From contig JADBKA010000030.1 in the NCBI GenBank assembly GCA_014896635.1, forward strand, positions 1 to 30,570: a stretch of DNA of 30,570 nt. Reading direction: 5' to 3'. Both the position numbers and the translations under genes were made by a program. The notes beneath the pieces were generated by a model. That model did not search any database and had not been told where the DNA came from. It worked only from the letters and a program-made list of their open reading frames with translations. Source of the DNA: Ktedonobacteraceae bacterium. Its GTDB lineage: Bacteria > Chloroflexota > Ktedonobacteria > Ktedonobacterales > Ktedonobacteraceae. Shown here one piece after another: positions 22,081-30,386 of the stretch (its first letter is position 1; the number at the start of each line of letters is the position of its first letter).

Positions 22081-24546
22081 GTGAAAAATATCATGGAATT
22101 ATTTGAAACGATGGAATACGGTCCCGCTCCCGAAGCCGCTGCTCCGGCACAGGCGTGGCTCGACGCACACCAGCCGTTTGAACTCTTCATCAACAACCGC
22201 TGGGTCAGACCGCAATCAGGCCAGTATTTTGAGAGCGTCAACCCGGCGACCGGCAAAGCTCTCGCGCGCGTCGCCTCGGCCAGTAGCGCCGACGTCGATG
22301 CGGCTGTGACGGCTGCACGAACTGCTTTCGAGCACTGGAGTACAACGCCGGGGCATGTGCGCGCCCGCTATCTCTACGCTCTCGCGCGCCAGATCCAGAA
22401 GCACTCGCGCTTGCTTGCCGTCCTCGAATCGCTCGACAACGGCAAAACCATCCGCGAGACACGCGATATCGACATTCCCCTGGTCGCGCGCCACTTCTAC
22501 TATCATGCCGGATGGGCGCAGCTCATGGAATCGCAACTGCCCGGCTACCGGCCTGTTGGTGTGGTCGGTCAGATCATCCCCTGGAACTTTCCGCTGCTCA
22601 TGCTGGCCTGGAAGATCGCCCCGGCCCTGGCGATGGGCAATACCGTCGTACTCAAACCGGCGCGCTACACACCGCTTACCGCGCTCAAATTCGCCGAGAT
22701 CGTCCAGGAAATCGCGCTGCCGCCCGGTGTAGTCAATATTGTGACCGGCGAGGCTGCCCAGGCCGGTGAGGCGCTGGTACGCCATCCCGGCATTGACAAA
22801 ATCGCCTTTACCGGCTCGACCGACGTGGGACGCAGCATCCGCCGCACGACCGCCGGCTCCGGCAAGAAGCTCTCGCTCGAACTGGGCGGCAAGTCACCAT
22901 TTATCGTCTTCGATGACGCCGATCTGGACAGCGTGGTAGAAGGCGTCGTCGATGCTATCTGGTTCAACCAGGGCCAGGTCTGTTGCGCCGGCTCGCGCCT
23001 GCTGGTGCAGGAAAATATCGCTGAGCGCCTGATCGCAAAACTGCGCGCCCGCATGGAACGTCTACGCATCGGCGATCCGCTGGACAAGGCTGTTGATATC
23101 GGCGCCATCGTCTCCCCGGCACAACTTAAAGACATTCAGCGCCTGGTCGAACTGGGCATCAAAGAAGGTGCGCAGATGTGGCAGCCAGAGTGGACCTCGC
23201 AGTGGGCCTGCCCGGCTGAAGGCTATTTCTTTCCTCCCACGCTCTTCACAAATGTCTCCCCGGCAGCCACCATCGCCCAGGTCGAAATTTTTGGACCTGT
23301 ACTCGTCGTCATGACGTTTCGCACGCCTGCCGAAGCTGTTGCGCTGGCGAACAATACGCGCTACGGCCTGGCCGCCAGCGTCTGGAGCGAGAATATCAAT
23401 CTCGCACTCGACGTGGCTCCTCAACTGAAGGCGGGCAGCATCTGGATCAACTGCACCAATGTCTTCGATGCTGCCAGCGGCTTCGGCGGCTACCGCGAGA
23501 GCGGCTTCGGACGCGAAGGCGGCAAAGAGGGTCTGTACGAGTACGTGCGCCCGGCCTGGGAAGTACCGGCAAGTGAAGATGAACACGCAGAGCATACGAC
23601 GAAGGCCGGCGCTTCCCCGGCAGATCTCGCTGTGAACCGGGAAGAGGAACATCATCTGGATAACACCGGATCGCTGAACGGTTCTGCCAGCATACTCCCG
23701 CTAATTGACCGCACGCCTAAACTCTTTATCGGTGGCAAACAGGTGCGACCCGATTCTGGCTATAGCCGTCCTGTTTACGGAGCAGACGGAACACTGCTCG
23801 CCGAGGTCGGCGAGGGTAACCGCAAAGATATTCGCAACGCTGTCGAAGCCGCTCACAAAGCCAGTTCCTGGGCCACGACAACAGCACACAACCGCGCGCA
23901 GATCCTCTACTATCTCGCCGAGAATCTGGCCGTGCGTACTGAAGAATTCGCTCGGCGCATCGTACAGCAGACGGGCCACAGCCATGATGATGCGCTTAAA
24001 GAGGTACAGACTACGCTCTCGCGCCTCTTCAGCTATGCCGCCTGGGCCGACAAATTTGAGGGCGTCGTCCATCGTCCACCCCTGCGTGGCGCGGTACTGG
24101 CGCTGCCTGAACCCATCGGCGTCGTCGGCACCGCCTGTCCTGACGCCTATCCCCTGCTCGGCTTCGTCTCACTGGTCGCGCCGGCTATCGCAATGGGCAA
24201 TACCGTTGTCGCCATTCCATCGCCGCAGGCCCCACTCAGCGCTACCGACCTCTACCAGGCGCTGGAAACTTCGGATGTACCGGCGGGCGTCGTCAACATC
24301 GTCACCGGCGAGCGCGACGCTTTGAGCAAAGTGCTGGCCGAACACGATGATGTCGATGCTATGTGGTATTTCGGGACGGCTGAAGGGTCCAGGATGGTTG
24401 AGTTCGCCTCTGCTGGCAACATGAAGCGCACCTGGGTCAGCTACGGTCGTACACGCAACTGGCTCGATCCTCTTCAGGGAGAGGGAGAAGAGTTTCTGCG
24501 CGAGGCCACACAGGTAAAGAATATCTGGGTACCGTATGGAGAGTAG
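22081..24546 (+). CDS. Two-domain aldehyde dehydrogenase (ALDH16-like)
   Basis: This encodes 821 residues from GTG 22081 with AAGGAG 7 nt upstream. Residues about 30-500 are a full ALDH domain: cofactor-site PWNFPLLM, the general base E267 (LELGGKSPF) and the catalytic nucleophile C301 (FNQGQVCCAGSR), 34 residues apart as in ALDH2. Residues about 535-821 are a second, shorter ALDH-like domain (LFIGGKQVRPDSGYSRPVYG). It keeps the early ALDH strands and helices (IGVVGTACPDAYPLLG) but has neither the catalytic Cys nor the ELGGK Glu. This matches the ALDH16 family, whose second half is non-catalytic. With deoC immediately upstream, oxidation of acetaldehyde to acetate using NAD(P) is the likely role. 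The function of the second half is unknown; it may serve dimer packing. Confidence 0.92.
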   Translation: MKNIMELFETMEYGPAPEAAAPAQAWLDAHQPFELFINNRWVRPQSGQYFESVNPATGKALARVASASSADVDAAVTAARTAFEHWSTTPGHVRARYLYALARQIQKHSRLLAVLESLDNGKTIRETRDIDIPLVARHFYYHAGWAQLMESQLPGYRPVGVVGQIIPWNFPLLMLAWKIAPALAMGNTVVLKPARYTPLTALKFAEIVQEIALPPGVVNIVTGEAAQAGEALVRHPGIDKIAFTGSTDVGRSIRRTTAGSGKKLSLELGGKSPFIVFDDADLDSVVEGVVDAIWFNQGQVCCAGSRLLVQENIAERLIAKLRARMERLRIGDPLDKAVDIGAIVSPAQLKDIQRLVELGIKEGAQMWQPEWTSQWACPAEGYFFPPTLFTNVSPAATIAQVEIFGPVLVVMTFRTPAEAVALANNTRYGLAASVWSENINLALDVAPQLKAGSIWINCTNVFDAASGFGGYRESGFGREGGKEGLYEYVRPAWEVPASEDEHAEHTTKAGASPADLAVNREEEHHLDNTGSLNGSASILPLIDRTPKLFIGGKQVRPDSGYSRPVYGADGTLLAEVGEGNRKDIRNAVEAAHKASSWATTTAHNRAQILYYLAENLAVRTEEFARRIVQQTGHSHDDALKEVQTTLSRLFSYAAWADKFEGVVHRPPLRGAVLALPEPIGVVGTACPDAYPLLGFVSLVAPAIAMGNTVVAIPSPQAPLSATDLYQALETSDVPAGVVNIVTGERDALSKVLAEHDDVDAMWYFGTAEGSRMVEFASAGNMKRTWVSYGRTRNWLDPLQGEGEEFLREATQVKNIWVPYGE

Positions 24547-24554
24547 GGCGGAAG

Positions 24555-24569
24555 AAGCATGTTATGCTT
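24555..24569. terminator. Short hairpin between convergent genes
   Basis: AAGCAT (24555-24560) and ATGCTT (24564-24569) pair around GTT in the 21-nt gap between the ALDH gene and the convergent regulator gene. It has no T-run, so termination is only possible. Confidence 0.28.
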
Positions 24570-25323
24570 ACTCGCTGTGAAAGCGATAGCCGACGCCTCT
24601 GACAGTCTGTATATGCCGGGGATGAGCGAGATCATGTTCTAGCTTTTCACGCAGCCAGTGAACATATACATCGACCAGGCGCTCATCCGCTTCTTCATCC
24701 TGCTGCACCTGCTCCATCAGTTGCCGGCGTGAAATGACAACACCTTCGTGGCAGGCAAAATAGACTAGCAGATCAAAGAGACGTGCAGAGAGCGCAATGC
24801 GCTGTTCACGGTGCATGACCACACGCCCGGCTGGATCGATACAGATGTCGCCGCGTACAATTTGCTCCCCCTTGTGCTCCTGCTGCGACGCTGGCGCTTT
24901 CTCATACCCGAGATCTGACTGGTCCGGTATATATCTGCTCCTGCGCAGAAGGGCACGAATGCGTGCGCGCAGCAGATACCAGCGACACGGCCAGATCAGG
25001 TAATCATCGGCCCCCACCTCCAGCCCGACAACAGCATCGGTCTCGTCCTCATGCATAGCGATCATCATGATAGGCAGCCATGCGGTCTCGTTATACGTGC
25101 GCAGCAGGCGGCATAGTTCCAGCCCATCCAGCGGTGGCAGCGTACGATCTAGCAATACCAGCATCGGGGGATTCTGCTGCGCAAGCCGCAGCGCCGTTTC
25201 TCCCTCTGCCGCCGTCAGCAGTACATACCCCTCCCTTTGCAAGTGGCCCGCAAGTGTATTTCGCAGTGCTTCGTCACCAACCGCAAGCAGGATTGGTGAC
25301 ATAAGCGTCTGTTGCTCTCTCAT
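24568..25323 (-). CDS. OmpR-type response regulator with a degenerate receiver domain
   Basis: This encodes 251 residues: a receiver domain (about 9-130) and a C-terminal winged helix (about 150-250, ending HIQTVRGVGYRFHSE). The phosphorylation-site Asp is kept (D59 in LLDRTLPP). The acidic pocket reads AVGDEA, where active receivers have two adjacent Asp. The Thr/Ser switch is Ala (MMIAMHED). The conserved Lys is Trp (DDYLIWPC). Such receivers often work without phosphorylation. The domain keeps its length and the winged helix looks intact. It lies 86 nt downstream of the second ArsR-ArsC gene on the same strand and is probably in the same transcript. No histidine kinase is nearby. The start ATG 25323 is the best available; the ribosome site is weak. 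Confidence 0.88.
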   Translation of the reverse strand: MREQQTLMSPILLAVGDEALRNTLAGHLQREGYVLLTAAEGETALRLAQQNPPMLVLLDRTLPPLDGLELCRLLRTYNETAWLPIMMIAMHEDETDAVVGLEVGADDYLIWPCRWYLLRARIRALLRRSRYIPDQSDLGYEKAPASQQEHKGEQIVRGDICIDPAGRVVMHREQRIALSARLFDLLVYFACHEGVVISRRQLMEQVQQDEEADERLVDVYVHWLREKLEHDLAHPRHIQTVRGVGYRFHSE

Positions 25324-25409
25324 AGTATCTACTGATCTCTCCTCTCTTATGCATAGCCGGTCATCAGCAATTGTGTACTTTCATAAAACGTGCAGGTTGT
25401 CGATCTGAC

Positions 25410-26201
25410 TCAATGAGCATGAGCGTACTTTTGTTCAATCATGCGCAACAGATAACGTATGCGCGTCCTGAGTTGCAGAGCAACCTGCTCAAAAGCGCGG
25501 TATCGCTCTTCTTCTGTTCCCTTCGTCTCCGCCGGGTCGGGAAAGCTCCAGTGGCTGCATTCGGGATCGCCGGGATAGGCAGGACACACCTCACGCACGC
25601 GGTCACAGACAGTGATAACATAATCAAAGTTCTGGTTCATAAGATCATTCACATGCCTGGGGCGCTGCCCACTAATATCAATCCCCTGTGAGAGGCAGGC
25701 GCGCACTGCCAGCGGGTGCAACTCCGTCGGCTGGCTACCGGCACTCGTTACCTCGATGCGCCCACCACTCAAATGCCGCATGATCCCTTCAGCCATTTGC
25801 GAACGGGCGCTATTATGCGTGCAGAGAAAAAGCACACGCACAGGTGTACCGGGAAGATGAGAGAGTCGCTCCTGTAACATTGCGTCTTCTGTTTCTTTTG
25901 CAGCCAGTAATGGATGGAGAGATTCGCCAGAGGAAATGTAGAGTGTGCGCAACAGGTCAATATCGAGGCTATAATAGAAAGAACGCTCATCCGCACTATT
26001 GCGTCGCTCTGTCACCAGGTGTTGCTCCGCCAGCAAGCGCAGATGGTAAGAAACCAGGTTTGGCGGCAGCCTGAGCGCGCGCACCAGTTCCTGACCGTTG
26101 TAATCGCTGCGTGCAAGCAGTGTGAGCATAGTCCAGCGGATATCATGAGCTAGCAGCTTGAAAAATTCCGGTGATCGCATCGTCAGAAGAGCCGCGTCCA
26201 T
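25410..26201 (-). CDS. arsRC: ArsR-ArsC fusion protein, second copy
   Basis: This encodes 263 residues with GGAG 7 nt before ATG 26201. Residues 1-95 are the ArsR winged helix (LRLPPNLVSYHLRLLAEQHL). Residues 121-263 are a thioredoxin-type ArsC: CTHNSARS with C127, and VCDRVREVCP with C199 and C206. The arrangement is close to the fusion at 5165, and the two N-terminal domains share blocks such as SYHLRLL and ADER.YYSLDI. Again there is no cysteine before residue 127, so the classic As(III) site of ArsR is lacking. Additional Cys at 169 and 215 lie in the ArsC part. It sits between a PhoB-like regulator and a degenerate regulator, beside the phosphate transporter, and has its own promoter. 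Confidence 0.93.
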   Translation of the reverse strand: MDAALLTMRSPEFFKLLAHDIRWTMLTLLARSDYNGQELVRALRLPPNLVSYHLRLLAEQHLVTERRNSADERSFYYSLDIDLLRTLYISSGESLHPLLAAKETEDAMLQERLSHLPGTPVRVLFLCTHNSARSQMAEGIMRHLSGGRIEVTSAGSQPTELHPLAVRACLSQGIDISGQRPRHVNDLMNQNFDYVITVCDRVREVCPAYPGDPECSHWSFPDPAETKGTEEERYRAFEQVALQLRTRIRYLLRMIEQKYAHAH

Positions 26202-26211
26202 AATTTTTCTC

Positions 26212-26272
26212 CAAAATATTTTGAAACAAATTTCTTTGTTTTAAATATACCTGAGAAAAAAAGAAAAAGCAA
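26212..26272 (-). promoter_or_regulatory. Promoter and tandem operator of the second ArsR-ArsC gene
   Basis: On the minus strand, TTGCTT (26272-26267), 17 nt, TATATT (26249-26244), then CAAAGAAATTTG (26238-26227), then CAAAATATTTTG (26223-26212), a perfect palindrome. The boxes start 6 and 21 nt after the -10, exactly as at 5110-5147. A longer 7-bp inverted repeat, AAACAAA/TTTGTTT (26224-26241 on the plus strand), overlaps the first box. The -35 lies in the T-tract of the terminator upstream. Confidence 0.7.
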
Positions 26273-26296
26273 GCCCTGGACCACGTGAGTCCAGGG
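26256..26296 (-). terminator. Rho-independent terminator of the pst/regulator operon
   Basis: CCCTGGAC and GTCCAGGG (26274-26281 and 26289-26296) form a perfect 8-bp stem with a 7-nt loop, followed on the minus strand by CTTGCTTTTTCTTTTTTT. It stands between the PhoB-like gene and the second ArsR-ArsC gene. Its T-tract contains the TTGCTT -35 of the next promoter. A second imperfect hairpin (26344-26391) starts at the PhoB-like stop codon. Confidence 0.75.
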
Positions 26297-26390
26297 TCAT
26301 CAACAGAACAGGCAGGAGCAGCCGGGCAGTTTCTCTTCCTTCTAGCAGAAGAGCGGAGTGAACGCACTCGCTCTTCATCCTCCGCTCTGC

Positions 26391-27128
26391 TCAGGACCAG
26401 CGTAGCACATAGCCAACGCCGCGTACAGTCTGGAGCAGTTGCGGATTCGCCGGATCTTCCTCCAGTTTCTCGCGTAGCCAGCGAACATGGACATCGACGG
26501 TTCTCGTATCGCCCGTGTACTCATAGCCCCAGACACGGAGCAGCAGTTGCTCGCGCGTGATCACTGTCCCCTGATGACGCACAAAATAGACCAGCAGATC
26601 AAACTGTTTGGGCTGGAGATCCAGCACCTCGCCGCGAATGTAGACACGACGTCCTGCCAGGTCAATGCGCAGTGGACCCACCGTGAGTTCACGAGGTGCA
26701 GGCGTTTTCTCCCTATCCTGCACTTCAGCAAATGGGGACTTCAGAGAGGAACTGCGTTCAGCCCGGCGCAGCAGCGCACGCACACGCGAGAGTAACTCAC
26801 GGCGCCCAAAAGGCTTGGTGACGTAGTCATCGGCCCCGACTTCCAGGCCGATCACCTTATCGATCTCTTCCCCTCTGGCTGTGAGCATCAGAATGGGAAT
26901 CGTTGCAGTAGCCGCTGCACGGCGCAAGCGGCGGCATACTTCCAGGCCATCAATATCTGGCAGCATAATATCCAGCAGAATCAAGCTCAGCTTCTCACGA
27001 CGTGCAATGTCGAGCGCGGCGGCTCCATCGGCAGCTTTGAGCACCACATACCCGATCCGCTCCAGGTTGCAGGCAATCGCATCTCGCAGGGCCGCATCAT
27101 CGTCCACCACCAGAATCGTCTGCGCCAT
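26391..27128 (-). CDS. PhoB-like OmpR-family response regulator
   Basis: This encodes 245 residues with AAGGAG 6 nt before ATG 27128. The receiver (about 4-120) is complete: D9-D10-D11 acidic pocket (ILVVDDDAALRD), phospho-acceptor D53 (LLDIMLPDIDG), switch T83 (MLTARGEE) and K105 (DYVTKPFGRRE). The winged helix (about 150-245) ends in VRGVGYVLRWS. It lies downstream of the pst genes on the same strand, which makes a role like PhoB, controlling the phosphate regulon, likely. No partner histidine kinase (PhoR) is in the window. It contrasts with the degenerate regulator at 24568, which shares the same domain layout. Confidence 0.9.
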   Translation of the reverse strand: MAQTILVVDDDAALRDAIACNLERIGYVVLKAADGAAALDIARREKLSLILLDIMLPDIDGLEVCRRLRRAAATATIPILMLTARGEEIDKVIGLEVGADDYVTKPFGRRELLSRVRALLRRAERSSSLKSPFAEVQDREKTPAPRELTVGPLRIDLAGRRVYIRGEVLDLQPKQFDLLVYFVRHQGTVITREQLLLRVWGYEYTGDTRTVDVHVRWLREKLEEDPANPQLLQTVRGVGYVLRWS

Positions 27129-27191
27129 AGCTAGCTCCTTCAGGCAAACACTGCCAGCTTACATGCGAAATACCTAAATGCCTCTAATCAC

Positions 27192-27416
27192 CTAGACTAG
27201 CGGATACTCTTTATGCAGCGGGATTGTGGCATCGACAATCAGCCGATCTGCCAGCACGATCAACCGGATATAGCGCCCGGCAAGCGTTTTACTGATAAAG
27301 TAGGGGCGGCCCTCATACGAGATATGCCCGCTGCGCGCTACTTTCCGTGAGAGAATATTTGCGCCCGCCGGCATCAGTTCTTCTGTACTCCTTGCTGTAT
27401 TTGCCGAATTACTCAT
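27192..27416 (-). CDS. Small protein with a transposase/integrase C-terminal beta-barrel-like fold
   Basis: This encodes 74 residues from ATG 27416, with GGAG 9 nt upstream. The C-terminal half, GHISYEGRPYFISKTLAGRY then IRLIVLADRLIVDATIPLH, resembles the small beta-barrel at the end of Mu/IS481-type integrases (xGxISxxGRxYxISxxLAG). No DDE catalytic core is present, so it is not an active transposase. It lies between pstB and the PhoB-like gene on the same strand, where many bacteria have phoU, which is absent. The role is unknown; DNA or nucleic-acid binding is an inference from the fold similarity, which is only from pattern. Confidence 0.65.
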   Translation of the reverse strand: MSNSANTARSTEELMPAGANILSRKVARSGHISYEGRPYFISKTLAGRYIRLIVLADRLIVDATIPLHKEYPLV

Positions 27417-27508
27417 AGCACCTTGCTCCTCGCTCCTGCCGGAGACCACACAGTCATTGCAGTCCCGCTAGCTGCGATTTCCGTTCTTCATTATCAACTT
27501 TTATACCT

Positions 27509-28261
27509 TTAGCCAAAACGTCCGCTGATATACTGCTCGGTTTCCTGCTTCTGAGGATGCGAGAACAGCTCAGAAGTTTCACCTTCTTCAATCAGCCTGC
27601 CTAGCAGAAAGAAGGCCGTGCGGTCCGCAACACGGCTGGCCTGCTGCATGTTGTGCGTCACGAGAATGATCGTATACGATTGCTTGAGTTCGCGGATTAG
27701 CTCCTCGATTTGCAGCGTTGAGATGGGATCGAGCGCCGAGCATGGCTCATCCATGAGCAGCACCTGTGGCTGGTTAGCAATGGCGCGGGCAATACACAGT
27801 CGCTGCTGCTGCCCTCCAGAGAGAACACTGGCCGGCGCTTTCAAACGATCCTTCACTTCTTCCCATAACGCCGCCTGCCGGAGGCTGCGTTCGACGATTT
27901 CTCGCACCTGTGCCTCTCGCATACCCTCATTCAGACGAGGACCGATAGCGATATTGTCAAAAATGCTGCGAAACGGCTGAGGATTGGGCCGCTGAAACAC
28001 CATGCCGATCTGCCGCCTGACATGCTGAGGAAGAATCCGGCGATCATAGATATTCACACCATCGGCCAGAATTGTCCCCGAAACACGGGCATGCGGCAGC
28101 ACCTCGTGCATACGGTTGAGGCAACGAATAAACGTCGATTTCCCACAGCCTGATGGGCCTATTAACGCTGTGACCGAATGCGGCTCAAACGCAAGCGTCA
28201 CATCGAAGAGTGCCTGCTTGGCAGCATACCAGGCATTGAGAGACTGCGCCTGTACAAACAT
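27509..28261 (-). CDS. pstB: Phosphate ABC transporter ATP-binding protein
   Basis: This 250-residue cytoplasmic ATPase drives phosphate uptake through PstC-PstA. GAGGAG precedes ATG 28261. It has Walker A ([19 protein letters not shown]), the Q-loop (FQRPNPQPF), the ABC signature ([16 protein letters not shown]), Walker B with Glu and D-loop ([12 protein letters not shown]) and the switch His ([11 protein letters not shown]). FQRPNPQPF and the RLNRM-like helix are specific to PstB. It is 79 nt after pstA on the same strand. PstB often also signals phosphate status to PhoR with PhoU; no phoU follows here. Confidence 0.96.
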   Translation of the reverse strand: MFVQAQSLNAWYAAKQALFDVTLAFEPHSVTALIGPSGCGKSTFIRCLNRMHEVLPHARVSGTILADGVNIYDRRILPQHVRRQIGMVFQRPNPQPFRSIFDNIAIGPRLNEGMREAQVREIVERSLRQAALWEEVKDRLKAPASVLSGGQQQRLCIARAIANQPQVLLMDEPCSALDPISTLQIEELIRELKQSYTIILVTHNMQQASRVADRTAFFLLGRLIEEGETSELFSHPQKQETEQYISGRFG

Positions 28262-28340
28262 ACTTTGCTCCTCTACGCTCTACCGGTCAGGCCCCACACC
28301 TGCCAGAAACATCTCTGATCTCATCCCCCATTGCCGCTCC

Positions 28341-29219
28341 TTAGCGATGCCTGAAACCTCCGGTCGCCCAGCGAATCGCCAGTGAGGCCAGAATAACTAG
28401 ACAGAGCAGGACAAACGAGCCAGCATACGCCTGATGAATCTGAGGTTCATAAGGACTGAGCGTAAATGTGAACACACGCAGTGGTAGCGCATCCATCGGA
28501 CGGCTCAGATCGGTATTGAAGAACGGACTGCCAAAGGCGGTCATCAGCAGCGGCGCGGTCTCTCCGGCCACCCGTGCTATCGCCAGGAAAATGCCGGTCA
28601 CAATCCCGCTGCTCGCCGCAGGCACCACCACCCGCACAATCGTGCGCGATGTCGTCGCCCCCAGAGCAGCCGAGGCTTCCCGCAGTTCCTGCGGCACCAG
28701 GCGTAGCACCTCCTCCGTCGTGCGCGTCACTGTCGGGATCATGATGATGGCAAGCGCCAGTCCCCCGGCGAGACCTGAGAACGTATGCAAAGGCACCACC
28801 ACCAGAATCCAGATAAAGAGACCAAAGATGATCGTGGGAATACCGGCCAGCATATCTACCAGAAAACGCAGCGCCGAGGCCAGCGGCCCGCGCCCAAATT
28901 CAGCCAGGTAAATCCCCGTCAACAGTCCAAGCGGAACCCCGATCAGCGAAGCCAGCCCCACAATCAACAGTGAGCCGACAATCGCTGTGACAACTCCCCC
29001 TCCTACATCTCCGATAGGAGACGGCGGCAGGGTGAAGAAGTCAATGTTGAGAAACTGTATCCCCTGCTGAGCCACATACCAGATCAGGTAGATAAGAAAC
29101 GCAATAGCCAGGCAGGCAAAGAGACCCGTCAGGACAACAGTCAGTATGGTCATTACACGCCGGCGCAACTCGCGCCTGCCGAAGGCCGGCTGAAAAGGAT
29201 TCGCCGTAGCAGCTTTCAT
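28341..29219 (-). CDS. pstA: Phosphate ABC transporter permease
   Basis: This 292-residue inner-membrane permease has about six helices. The start ATG 29219 overlaps the pstC stop (ATGA) and uses GGAGG inside the pstC end, so translation is coupled. The EAA-type coupling loop is LVPQELREASAALGATTSRT, which contacts PstB. PstA-typical blocks are FLVDMLAGIPTIIFGLF and VAGETAPLLMTAF. It pairs with PstC to form the channel. Confidence 0.95.
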   Translation of the reverse strand: MKAATANPFQPAFGRRELRRRVMTILTVVLTGLFACLAIAFLIYLIWYVAQQGIQFLNIDFFTLPPSPIGDVGGGVVTAIVGSLLIVGLASLIGVPLGLLTGIYLAEFGRGPLASALRFLVDMLAGIPTIIFGLFIWILVVVPLHTFSGLAGGLALAIIMIPTVTRTTEEVLRLVPQELREASAALGATTSRTIVRVVVPAASSGIVTGIFLAIARVAGETAPLLMTAFGSPFFNTDLSRPMDALPLRVFTFTLSPYEPQIHQAYAGSFVLLCLVILASLAIRWATGGFRHR

Positions 29220-30220
29220 ACGAAACCTCCACGTACACGCTGCTCCCCCAGGCGCGCAATAAGTAGACGCGCTGCAATATTGGTGAGCAAAGTAATCAGC
29301 AGGAGCAAAAAACCGGCTTCCAGCACAGCAGAGATAAACAGGCCAGGCGTCGCCTCCCCAAACTGATTCGCAATGACACTTGCCAGCGAATACCCAGTAT
29401 TGAAAAGACTGGCACTGGGGGGGGCTGCCTGGTTGCCAATGACCAGCGTGACGGCGATAGTCTCACCCAGCGCCCGGCCAAGCGCAAGAATTACCCCGCC
29501 AGTAAAACCAACACGGCCAAACGGAAAAACAACATGGCGAATCACCTCCCACCTGGTCACCCCCAATGCCAGCAATCCTTCCCGCTGCTCCTGCGGCACC
29601 ACCGCGATCACCTCACGACTGATAGAGGTGATAATCGGCAGAATCATCACAGTGAGAAGACAACCAGCAGCGAGCAAGCCCAGACCACGAGGCGTTCCCT
29701 GGAAAAAAGGCAAAAAGCCCAGATGTTGCTGTAACCAGGGTTCGCCCACCTTCTGCAACCAGGGCGCGAACGCCAGAAACCCCCACAGCCCGATCACAAT
29801 ACTGGGAATAGCAGCCAGCGCATCAACCAGAAAGGACAATGGCGCTCGCAGCACCCTCGGACAAAACTCGACGAGAAACAGTGCCGTGCCTATCCCTAGC
29901 GGCAAGGCAAAAATGAGTGCGAAGGCCGATGTGACCAGCGTGCCGAAGATCGCCGGGCGCACGCCATACGTATTATGAATCGGGTCAAATGCCTCGTTGC
30001 TAAGAAAACGCAGACCAAAAACCTGAATAGTCGGCCAGGAATTGATCAGCAATACCAGCACAATACCCAGAACAAGCAGTAAAACGGTAAATACTGCTAG
30101 TAGTGTCAAAAAGCGAAAGAAGAGATCGCCCGGTCGCCGAATGAGCAAGCGCGCGCGCGCCTGCCAGACCTCTCTTCGCCGCTGCAACGTGCTTAACGCC
30201 GTCGAAATTCGCAGTGACAT
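29216..30220 (-). CDS. pstC: Phosphate ABC transporter permease
   Basis: This 334-residue membrane protein starts at ATG 30220 with AAAGG about 8 nt upstream. After a basic N-terminus, a first helix at about 34-60 is followed by the PstC-typical LPLGIGTALFLVEFCPRVLR and DALAAIPSIVIGLWG. The coupling loop is VPQEQREGLLALGVTRWEVI, and RALGETIAVTLVIGN follows. It forms the transmembrane pore with PstA. A hairpin (30325-30364) separates it from pstS. Confidence 0.95.
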   Translation of the reverse strand: MSLRISTALSTLQRRREVWQARARLLIRRPGDLFFRFLTLLAVFTVLLLVLGIVLVLLINSWPTIQVFGLRFLSNEAFDPIHNTYGVRPAIFGTLVTSAFALIFALPLGIGTALFLVEFCPRVLRAPLSFLVDALAAIPSIVIGLWGFLAFAPWLQKVGEPWLQQHLGFLPFFQGTPRGLGLLAAGCLLTVMILPIITSISREVIAVVPQEQREGLLALGVTRWEVIRHVVFPFGRVGFTGGVILALGRALGETIAVTLVIGNQAAPPSASLFNTGYSLASVIANQFGEATPGLFISAVLEAGFLLLLITLLTNIAARLLIARLGEQRVRGGFV

Positions 30221-30324
30221 TCCATATCCTTTTCTTCAGTCATATCCAGCTACCTTGCCGCACCATTGCCACACACAACTTCCTCTGAAAAAGCAACACT
30301 TTCCATCAACCCATCACAGGAGAA

Positions 30325-30364
30325 GGGCAACCGTACAGAGGTAAGAGCAGTCTGCTGGTTGCCC
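30325..30364 (-). promoter_or_regulatory. Hairpin between pstS and pstC
   Basis: GGGCAACC (30325-30332) pairs with GGTTGCCC (30357-30364), with an inner AGCAG/CTGCT stem (30346-30350, 30352-30356). It lies in the pstS-pstC gap and has only a weak pyrimidine tail. It may lower readthrough into pstCAB or protect pstS mRNA, so that more binding protein than permease is made. Confidence 0.5.
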
Positions 30365-30386
30365 TCTCATCCGCAGGCAAAAGCCG

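Noticed and set aside
22216..22785. Minus-strand frame of 189 residues
   Set aside because: Antisense to the ALDH domain; no family motif and no ribosome site.
23062..23655. Minus-strand frame of 197 residues
   Set aside because: Opposite the first ALDH domain; no recognisable features.
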